Source: Pseudidiomarina sp.
GTDB lineage: Bacteria; Pseudomonadota; Gammaproteobacteria; Enterobacterales; Alteromonadaceae
Direction of reading: 5' to 3'
Length of the DNA stretch: 64,000 nucleotides
Assembly: GCA_023260975.1 (NCBI GenBank)
Contig: JALQTK010000003.1
Span: 39,445-103,444 of the forward strand
Shown here piece by piece: positions 54,016 to 64,000 of the stretch. Under the pieces are notes generated by a model, which saw nothing but the letters and a program-made list of their open reading frames with translations, searched no databases and was not told where the DNA came from. Made by a program: the position numbers and the translations under genes. Within the stretch, counting starts at the first letter, position 1. Every line of letters begins with the position of its first letter.

Positions 54016-54789
54016 ATGCAGCAGCGTGATGGGTATTCAGCATTATTACTGGGCGTTAATATTGATCATGTAGCAACGCTACGCAACGCTCGCGGCGTCG
54101 GCTATCCCGATCCAGTTACGGCTGCGGCTATAGCTGAACAGGCGGGTGCCGATGGTATTACCGTGCATCTGCGTGAAGATCGCCGTCACATAACTGACCG
54201 TGACGTTGAAGTTCTCGCACAAACCTTGCAAACCCGAATGAATCTTGAGATGGCAGTCACCGAGGAAATGCTGGCGATTGCTTGCCGGATAAAACCAACC
54301 TATTGTTGCCTGGTACCAGAAAAGCGCGAGGAATTGACTACCGAGGGCGGTTTGGATGTTGCTGGGCAGCTGAACAAAATTACCGCCGCGGTTGATCGTC
54401 TCGCTAGCCAGGGTATTCAAGCGTCATTATTTATTGATGCTGACCGCGCTCAGATTGATGCAGCAGTCAGCAGCGGTGCGCCTATTATTGAGTTGCATAC
54501 TGGTCATTACGCCGAACAACGCTGTGAGCGAGCGCAAAATAAAGCGCTCCACACCCTTCAGCAGGCGGCCAGTTATGCTCGCTCAGCAGGGTTACAGGTC
54601 AATGCTGGGCATGGTTTGCACTATCATAACAGCGCAGCAATTGCGGCGATTCCCGAGCTGGTCGAACTGAATATTGGTCATGCTATTATTGCGCGTGCGG
54701 TGCTGGTCGGTTTAGATACCGCAGTGCGTGATATGAAATCGTTGATGATGCAAGCGCGCCAGCAGGCGCTCGTTTCAGCATCTGGTTGA
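54016..54789 (+). CDS. pdxJ: Pyridoxine 5'-phosphate synthase
   Basis: [62 protein letters not shown]. Confidence 0.98.
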   Translation: MQQRDGYSALLLGVNIDHVATLRNARGVGYPDPVTAAAIAEQAGADGITVHLREDRRHITDRDVEVLAQTLQTRMNLEMAVTEEMLAIACRIKPTYCCLVPEKREELTTEGGLDVAGQLNKITAAVDRLASQGIQASLFIDADRAQIDAAVSSGAPIIELHTGHYAEQRCERAQNKALHTLQQAASYARSAGLQVNAGHGLHYHNSAAIAAIPELVELNIGHAIIARAVLVGLDTAVRDMKSLMMQARQQALVSASG

Positions 54790-54798
54790 TTCGCTTCA

Positions 54799-56112
54799 AT
54801 GGCGCAGATATTTCGTCCGCAAAAACGCGTTAACAAACCAGCTGCCGTGCAACAGCAGCGCGTGCACGGTCTTGATCATCAGGGTCGTGGGGTGGTGCGG
54901 GGCGATTTAGGCGTTCGTTTTGTCGCTGGGGCGCTACCAGATGAATTGATTCGATTTCGTCCACATGGCCATTATGAGGCCGAGCTGATTAGCATCACTG
55001 AAGCGTCGGTGAGTCGCGTAACGCCGCCTTGTCACTATTATCAACAGTGCGGTGGCTGTGATCTGCAGCATCTGAGTTACCCCCAGCAGGTGCAGCACAA
55101 ACAACAGGTGGTGATTGAGTTACTGCAAAAATTTGCCCAGCTTGAAGCGCTGCACTGGCTGCCAGCGCTCTGCGCCGAGCCTTGGCACTATCGCCGGCGC
55201 ACACGCTTAGCAGTGCATTGGGATGGTAAGCAACGGCGTTTGCTGCTGGGTTACCGCAGTCGCTCGAGTAAAACCATTGTTGCTGTCAAACACTGTTTAA
55301 CCATCCAAGCCGAGCTTGATCAGCTGTTACAGCCATTACAACAGCTACTACCAAGTTTGCTCGCTATTCGAAGTTTAGGCCATATAGAACTCATCGCTAC
55401 CGAGCAAACCGTGCTGCTGGCGCGCTTTACCTGTGCGCTAGGAGATGCTGATCGTAAGGCGTTACAGCAGTTTGCTGAACAACATCAGTTGCAGGTCTGG
55501 TTACAGTGTCTTGATCAACCGCCGCAGCCACTATTGCTACAACAAGCGTTGCCTAGCTACCGCAGCGACAGTGCGCTATTAAACTTTGTTCCTGGTGATT
55601 TTTTGCAAGTCAATCCGACGCTCAGTGATGCCATGGTCAAGCAGGTGCTGGCTTGGTTGCAGCCGCAAGCGGGCGAAGCTATTCTTGATCTCTATGCCGG
55701 TAGTGGTCATTTCTCTAGTCCGTTGGCACAAACTGGCGCGGCAGTTACCGCGGTGGAAGGGATACCATCGATGGTCGCGATGTTGCAGCATAACGCCACC
55801 GCTGCGGGACTAACGATCAACGCCGAATGTGCCAACTTAGAGCGGCCGTGGCAGCAATTTCGTTGGCATCAACAGCCGCTCAATAAGGTTTTACTCGACC
55901 CAGCGCGAGCCGGAGCGGCGCAGGCTATTGATGAAGTTGTGCAGCGCCGACCGCTGCGTGTGGTCTATGTTTCTTGCGCGCCGGACACCTTTGCTCGCGA
56001 TGCAGCGGTGCTAAAAGCTGGGGGCTATCAACTGAAAGAAATTGCCTTAGTTGACATGTTCCCGCAGACCCATCACATTGAAACCATGGCATGGTTTGAA
56101 CGGGAGCAGTAA
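54799..56112 (+). CDS. rlmD: 23S rRNA (uracil(1939)-C(5))-methyltransferase
   Basis: CHYYQQCGGCDLQHLSYPQQ Fe-S motif; ILDLYAGSGHFSSPLA; VYVSCAPDTFARDA; follows pdxJ, precedes relA. Confidence 0.95.
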   Translation: MAQIFRPQKRVNKPAAVQQQRVHGLDHQGRGVVRGDLGVRFVAGALPDELIRFRPHGHYEAELISITEASVSRVTPPCHYYQQCGGCDLQHLSYPQQVQHKQQVVIELLQKFAQLEALHWLPALCAEPWHYRRRTRLAVHWDGKQRRLLLGYRSRSSKTIVAVKHCLTIQAELDQLLQPLQQLLPSLLAIRSLGHIELIATEQTVLLARFTCALGDADRKALQQFAEQHQLQVWLQCLDQPPQPLLLQQALPSYRSDSALLNFVPGDFLQVNPTLSDAMVKQVLAWLQPQAGEAILDLYAGSGHFSSPLAQTGAAVTAVEGIPSMVAMLQHNATAAGLTINAECANLERPWQQFRWHQQPLNKVLLDPARAGAAQAIDEVVQRRPLRVVYVSCAPDTFARDAAVLKAGGYQLKEIALVDMFPQTHHIETMAWFEREQ

Positions 56113-56115
56113 GCG

Positions 56116-58302
56116 GTGGTACACATTCGCAGTACCCATGTGGATAAGCCGGAGCAACAAACCGGTAATTGGTTGGCGCAACTTGCAGACAGCGAGCGGC
56201 GACAGCTGCTTGAGCAGCACGCCAGTCAATTACAACAGCTGTTACACGGTGAGCCCGAGTTACTGCTAAAAGGCCAAGAAATGGTCGAGATTTTATTGAC
56301 TCTGAATCTCGATTACGAGGCCTTACTGTGCGCCCTGTATAGTCCTGCCTATGAGGCGCAGCAGTTGACCGAGCAGCAACTCAACGAGCAATTACCCGAG
56401 CCGGTTTTGGCACTGCTCAGCACCGTTCAACAAATGAATACCATTGGCACCTTGCAGCACTTTCAGCACGGCAAACCTGATGCTGAGCAATTAGATAATG
56501 TACGCCGTATGTTACTTGCCATGGTGGCTGATGTGCGCGCGGTATTGGTCAAGTTGGCCGAACGGGTATGTTATCTGCGCCAGGTCAAGCGCGCGGATGA
56601 AGAAACCCGCGTATTAGCGGCTAAAGAATGCCAAGAGATTTATGCGCCGTTAGCGAATCGCTTGGGTATTGGCCAGTTAAAATGGGAGCTTGAAGATTTA
56701 TCTTTCCGTTACTTGCACCCTAAAACCTACCAAACCATTGCCAAACAGCTGACTGAGCGGCGCATTGACCGCGAGAGCTATATCAGTGACTTTGTTACTG
56801 AGCTGCAGCATAACTTACATCAGCAAGGGGTTGCTGCAACGGTGTACGGGCGGCCCAAGCATATTTACTCGATTTGGCGCAAAATGCAGAAGAAACATCT
56901 GGATTTTAGCGAACTCTATGATATCCGAGCGGTTCGTATTATTACCGAGTCGCTGAAGGACTGTTATGCCGCATTAGGCGTTGTGCATAGCATGTGGCGT
57001 TATATTCGTTCTGAATTTGATGACTATATTGCCACCCCAAAAGCCAATGGTTATCAATCGATACACACGGTAGTGGTTGGCCCGAACGACAAACATGTCG
57101 AGATTCAAATTCGTACTCAGGCGATGCACGATGATGCCGAACTCGGTGTCGCCGCGCATTGGGTTTACAAGGAAGGCGCAGCTGCCGGCCGCAGTCAGGG
57201 CTTTGAAGAAAAAATAGCTTGGTTGCGTAAATTACTCGCCTGGCAAGAGGATATGGCGTCGAACGAAGAGTTGGTCGCAGAAATTCGCTCACAGGTGTTT
57301 GAAGACCGCGTTTACGTATTCACCCCAAAAGGCGAGGTGATGGATTTACCAAGTGGCGCAACGCCGCTGGATTTTGCCTACTATGTTCACTCACAAATAG
57401 GACATCGCTGCGTTGGTGCGAAGGTGGATGGGCATATCGTGCCCTTTACCTATATGTTAAAAAATGGCGAACGAGTTGAAATACTGACACAAAAAAACGG
57501 TCAACCACGTCGTGATTGGCTTAATCCTAGTTTGGGCTATCTCAATACGAGCCGCGCGCGGAGTAAGGTTCAGGCCTACTTTAAAAAACTTGATCGCGAT
57601 AAAAATCTCAAACAAGGTCGTGAACTGCTGGAAGCTGAACTGAGCAAGATCAACGTGCCCATGAACCAGCTCGAAGGTGTGCTGGAGCGCTTTAATCTGC
57701 ATAGTCTGGATGACCTGTTAGCGGCCGTTGGTGCCGGTGATGTGCGCTTATTGCAAGTGGTTAATGCGGTGCGCCCAGCAGCAGATGCTAGCATGGAACG
57801 ATTGGAGCGATTAACTCAGCGTAAGAGCCCAGTCAACCCAAGTAAACAAAGCGATGTGGTAGTGCAGGGCATTGGTAATTTGCTGGTGCAGTTCGCAAAA
57901 TGTTGTCAGCCTATTCCGGGCGAGAGCATTATGGGCTTTGTCACTCAAGGTCGCGGAGTATCGGTGCATCGACACGACTGCGAGCAGCTGCGTCACTTGT
58001 TAGAACAGCATCCGGAGCGCGCCTTGGCGGTGCAATGGAGCGCTCGCGAGCGCAGTAATTATCGCGTCGACCTGGTGGTTGAGGCGCATGATCGTACCGG
58101 CTTACTGCATGATCTAACTAGTATTTTGGCGAATGAAAAAGTTAGCGTGACCCAGCTTGAAACCAGTACCGATAGTGTCGCTCAGCAGGCACGTATTCAA
58201 CTCGGTTTACTGATCCCCAACAGTGATAATTTACAACGTATTATGAACCGCTTGCAGCAGGTAAAAGGGGTTCATAAAGTAGCGCGAGCACAGCAATCAT
58301 GA
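56116..58302 (+). CDS. relA: (p)ppGpp synthetase RelA
   Basis: GTG start; YDIRAVRIITESLKDCYAALGVVHSMW; TGS domain DRVYVFTPKGEVMDLPSGATPLDFAYYVHSQIGHRCVGAKV; ACT. Confidence 0.97.
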   Translation: MVHIRSTHVDKPEQQTGNWLAQLADSERRQLLEQHASQLQQLLHGEPELLLKGQEMVEILLTLNLDYEALLCALYSPAYEAQQLTEQQLNEQLPEPVLALLSTVQQMNTIGTLQHFQHGKPDAEQLDNVRRMLLAMVADVRAVLVKLAERVCYLRQVKRADEETRVLAAKECQEIYAPLANRLGIGQLKWELEDLSFRYLHPKTYQTIAKQLTERRIDRESYISDFVTELQHNLHQQGVAATVYGRPKHIYSIWRKMQKKHLDFSELYDIRAVRIITESLKDCYAALGVVHSMWRYIRSEFDDYIATPKANGYQSIHTVVVGPNDKHVEIQIRTQAMHDDAELGVAAHWVYKEGAAAGRSQGFEEKIAWLRKLLAWQEDMASNEELVAEIRSQVFEDRVYVFTPKGEVMDLPSGATPLDFAYYVHSQIGHRCVGAKVDGHIVPFTYMLKNGERVEILTQKNGQPRRDWLNPSLGYLNTSRARSKVQAYFKKLDRDKNLKQGRELLEAELSKINVPMNQLEGVLERFNLHSLDDLLAAVGAGDVRLLQVVNAVRPAADASMERLERLTQRKSPVNPSKQSDVVVQGIGNLLVQFAKCCQPIPGESIMGFVTQGRGVSVHRHDCEQLRHLLEQHPERALAVQWSARERSNYRVDLVVEAHDRTGLLHDLTSILANEKVSVTQLETSTDSVAQQARIQLGLLIPNSDNLQRIMNRLQQVKGVHKVARAQQS

Positions 58303-59144
58303 GTGATACAACTACCCCTTCAGCTGAATTTGCTGGCGTCGCTGCCTTACTTGAGGTGATGCGCAGGTTGCGCGATCCAAATGGTGGTTGCAGCTGGGAC
58401 CAGCAACAAACCTTGACCAGTTTAATACCTTACACGTTAGAAGAAGCATACGAAGTAGCGGCAGCACTGACCAGTGGCAACTTAGACGATATCAAAGATG
58501 AGCTCGGCGACCTGTTATTCCAAGTGGTTTTCTATAGCCAACTGACGCGTGAGCAGGGCCATTTTGATTTTGATCAAGTAGCTGGTCACTGCGCGGAAAA
58601 GTTAATTCGTCGCCATCCGCATGTGTTTGCCAATCAAGGTGAGCAGCTTGATCCAGCCGCAGTAAAAGCGCAATGGGAACAAATTAAGCAGCAAGAGCGT
58701 CAACAACAGCAAGCTAATAGCTCGGTGTTTGCTGGCATGGCAGATAATTTACCCAGTATTCTGCAGGCCCTTAAAATTCAAAAACGTGCTGCTAGCGTGG
58801 GCTTTGATTGGCACCAACTAGCGCCGGTGGTAGCGAAAATTCGTGAAGAGTTGGAGGAGCTCGAGGTCGAATTGGCGCAACAAAATAATCAGCAGCGTAT
58901 TGAAGCTGAACTCGGTGATTTACTGTTTGCAGTGGTGAATTTGGCCCGCCATGCACAGGTTAATCCTGAGCAGGCACTGCGACGCACTAATCACACGTTT
59001 CAACAACGTTTTATGGCCATTGAGGCGAACTTAGCGGCGCGCGGTATGCAACCGCAACAACTGAGTCTCGCTGAATTAGAGCTTGAGTGGCAGCGAGTGA
59101 AAAAAACAGCGGCGCAAAGCGGTGAAATAAAATTGTCGGAATAG
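58299..59144 (+). CDS. mazG: Nucleoside triphosphate pyrophosphohydrolase MazG
   Basis: MRRLRDPNGGCSWDQQQTLTSLIPYTLEEAYEVA; DELGDLLFQVVFYSQ. Confidence 0.96.
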   Translation: MSDTTTPSAEFAGVAALLEVMRRLRDPNGGCSWDQQQTLTSLIPYTLEEAYEVAAALTSGNLDDIKDELGDLLFQVVFYSQLTREQGHFDFDQVAGHCAEKLIRRHPHVFANQGEQLDPAAVKAQWEQIKQQERQQQQANSSVFAGMADNLPSILQALKIQKRAASVGFDWHQLAPVVAKIREELEELEVELAQQNNQQRIEAELGDLLFAVVNLARHAQVNPEQALRRTNHTFQQRFMAIEANLAARGMQPQQLSLAELELEWQRVKKTAAQSGEIKLSE

Positions 59145-59161
59145 CCTGACTTGCGTATACT
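59133..59161 (+). promoter_or_regulatory. Putative sigma70 promoter of pyrG, -35 inside the 3' end of mazG
   Basis: TTGTCG (59133-59138), 17 nt, TATACT (59156-59161). Confidence 0.55.
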
Positions 59162-59198
59162 ATTTTCCCGTCTTGAAGCAATTCCCAATTTAACCTGA

Positions 59199-62182
<2,984 letters not shown>

Positions 62183-62197
62183 CAACCGGTAACTGCC

Positions 62198-62821
62198 ATG
62201 AGCAGCATGCAGGGCGACATTTTTCAGTCGTTTGGTCAGCGTGACCTACCTACAGGGGCCTTCCCTGAGGTGTGCACTGCCTTGTATGAACGTGAATTGG
62301 CAAGTCTAGCGTATACCGAGATGAGCTCGTTGAACGCCTTGCAAAGACGTCTTGCCAGTACCAGCTACTATGTCAAACAGGCTGCTCGGGCGATGCTTGA
62401 GCAGCCGATACCACTGCAGCTCGATATTCAAAACGCGAGTTGGCAGGCAGCACAAAAACGTCAATTAAATCATTCCAATAGCCAACCGCAGAAATTGCAG
62501 CAGTGGCTGCAGCGACAAGCTCGTCTCGGTGCTGTGGTACCGGTGCTCGATCTGCAGCCGCGCTTGCAGCGGGTGCTGCTTGATTCCATCGATCGACTTG
62601 ATGTACAGCAGCAACGCGTACATTTAAATATGCATGGTTGGTTTGATTGGCAGGGGCAGTGTCTTGAGCCAAAGGCTGAACATATTCGTTTAGTCAGGCC
62701 GGACGCACAAACCCTAGTGCCAGCCCTATGTGGTCATCAATGGAATCATCGAGGGCGCATTGATCCGCGCACCTTATCGTTGCGTGAAGTGCTATTGGCG
62801 ACTAGTTTTGATTGGCGTTAA
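62198..62821 (+). CDS. Hypothetical protein (207 aa), no recognisable family
   Basis: Long ORF with the style of a real gene; 15 bp after eno; no motif recognised. Confidence 0.65.
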   Translation: MSSMQGDIFQSFGQRDLPTGAFPEVCTALYERELASLAYTEMSSLNALQRRLASTSYYVKQAARAMLEQPIPLQLDIQNASWQAAQKRQLNHSNSQPQKLQQWLQRQARLGAVVPVLDLQPRLQRVLLDSIDRLDVQQQRVHLNMHGWFDWQGQCLEPKAEHIRLVRPDAQTLVPALCGHQWNHRGRIDPRTLSLREVLLATSFDWR

Positions 62822-63540
62822 AACCACGCTTTAATTAAAGCCAATAGCGCCGCAAGCATCACCAGTACTAGGCTTATCTTGCGAAACAGTTGGTCCGATA
62901 GTTTGGCACTGATATGGTGGCCTAGCCAAGCGCCACTAATGACCGCCACCAGCAGTACGCTCAGTTCATTGACCAGACCAATATGATAACGTTGCTGCAC
63001 AGTGAATGAAGCGACGTTGGTGGCAGCCATAATCAAAAAGAAGCAACTTAAGGTAGCGCGGAAGGCCAGGCGGTCGAGCCGTTGGCTGGTTAAAAATAAC
63101 ACCACCGGTGGTCCCCCCAAGGTCAAAGCACCGTTACCGAGCCCAGCCAGTAACCCGGTTAGGGCCTGCACGGGTGCACTGGCACGGGTGTTGACTTGAA
63201 CTCCAAACCAAAATAACAACGCCACCACCAATACAAATAACGCCATCACCAGTTGTAACAAGCTGACGTTATAGTGCAGTAGAATAAAGTTACCCAGCAG
63301 CGAGCCAACGATGCCAAAAGCTAATAATGGTAGCCATGGGCGAATATTCACATAGTGTCTCAGTAGCCAGCATAAATGCACTGCCATAACTAAATTAACC
63401 ACCGATAATAATGGCGTGATTAGCGTAAGTGGTAGTAGCAAACTCAACAAGGGTACAGCGAAAAGTCCTGAACCGAAGCCGGTGATACCTTGCAACAAGG
63501 CACCACTAAACATGATCATGAAAATATAAAGATAGTCCAT
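62818..63540 (-). CDS. TSUP family (TauE/SafE-like) membrane transporter
   Basis: Start moved to MDYLYIFMIMFSGALLQGITGFGSGLFAVPLLSLL; multi-TM; GLLAGLGNGALTLGGPPVVLFL. Confidence 0.87.
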   Translation of the reverse strand: MDYLYIFMIMFSGALLQGITGFGSGLFAVPLLSLLLPLTLITPLLSVVNLVMAVHLCWLLRHYVNIRPWLPLLAFGIVGSLLGNFILLHYNVSLLQLVMALFVLVVALLFWFGVQVNTRASAPVQALTGLLAGLGNGALTLGGPPVVLFLTSQRLDRLAFRATLSCFFLIMAATNVASFTVQQRYHIGLVNELSVLLVAVISGAWLGHHISAKLSDQLFRKISLVLVMLAALLALIKAWF

Positions 63541-63625
63541 GTAAAATTTGACTTGGTCTGGCTGGATAGGTCGGTATACTAACAGATATCTGGTGCCAAC
63601 TGGCACCCATTTAGTGAGGGTGACC

Positions 63626-63907
63626 ATGCGATTATTTAAACTCGCATTGTTAGTCGTGTTGTTAGCACTTCAATATCGGCTCTGGTTCGGCAAGAATAGC
63701 GTGCCCGATTACTGGCGCATGCAGCAAGACGTTGCTCGGCAAGTCGAAGCCAATCAACGCTTACAACAACGTAATCAAGTGCTGGCAGCCGATATTGCTG
63801 ATTTGCGTGCCGGTAAGGTTGCGCTAGAAGAGCGTGCGCGCAACGAACTTGGTTTAATCAAGCAGCACGAAACGTTTTTTCGCATTGTCCCGGTTAAACC
63901 TAACTAG
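63626..63907 (+). CDS. ftsB: Cell division protein FtsB
   Basis: Start moved to MRLFKLALLVVLLALQYRLWFGKNSVPDYWRMQQDVARQVEANQRLQQRNQVLAADIADLRAG; followed by ispD. Confidence 0.94.
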   Translation: MRLFKLALLVVLLALQYRLWFGKNSVPDYWRMQQDVARQVEANQRLQQRNQVLAADIADLRAGKVALEERARNELGLIKQHETFFRIVPVKPN

Positions 63908-63908
63908 T

Positions 63909-64000
63909 ATGGCAACCAATCGATCGGTCGCTGCTGTGGTTCCGGCTGCTGGTGTGGGTCGCCGCATGCAAAATGCAGCGGTCGCAAAACAATATTTAAT
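63909..64000 (+). CDS. ispD: 2-C-methyl-D-erythritol 4-phosphate cytidylyltransferase, 5' part (truncated by window end)
   Basis: MATNRSVAAVVPAAGVGRRMQNAAVAKQYL; directly after ftsB. Confidence 0.93.
   Translation, partial: MATNRSVAAVVPAAGVGRRMQNAAVAKQYL

Overview
This 64 kb window looks like a compact chromosomal core region of a gammaproteobacterium, probably an Alteromonadales/Idiomarina-like lineage (inferred from gene content and protein style only). Nearly all of it is coding.

In order, it contains:
(1) the 3' part of a valine/branched-chain catabolism operon (mmsA - acyl-CoA dehydrogenase - enoyl-CoA hydratase/HIBYL-CoA hydrolase - mmsB - SDR) ending in a GcvA-like LysR regulator;
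(2) rlmM, an NAD-type isocitrate dehydrogenase, ppnN, queF, syd and truC, plus several small conserved families;
(3) glnD-map, divergent from rpsB-tsf-pyrH-frr-uppS-cdsA-ispC-rseP-bamA-skp-lpxD-fabZ-lpxA-lpxB;
(4) pirin, a quinone oxidoreductase, tRNA-Tyr, xerD, a dsbC-like gene, recJ, prfB (with a visible programmed +1 frameshift) and lysS;
(5) a divergent trans-sulfuration enzyme, slyD, ygfZ, sdhE, a ygfX-like ORF, nadB, and rpoE-rseABC;
(6) lepA-lepB-rnc-era-recO-pdxJ-rlmD-relA-mazG-pyrG-eno-(hypothetical)-TSUP-ftsB-ispD (partial).

I found no CRISPR array, prophage, transposon, defence island or convincing undescribed system. The points most worth a second look are small-scale: a promoter superimposed on a terminator hairpin between frr and uppS, a DsbC-like protein with a lipobox, a divergent Cys/Met PLP enzyme convergently overlapping lysS, a short YgfX-like ORF overlapping nadB, an orphan ORF after eno, and a synteny break after lpxB. 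All calls come from reading the sequence and translations; no database search was run.
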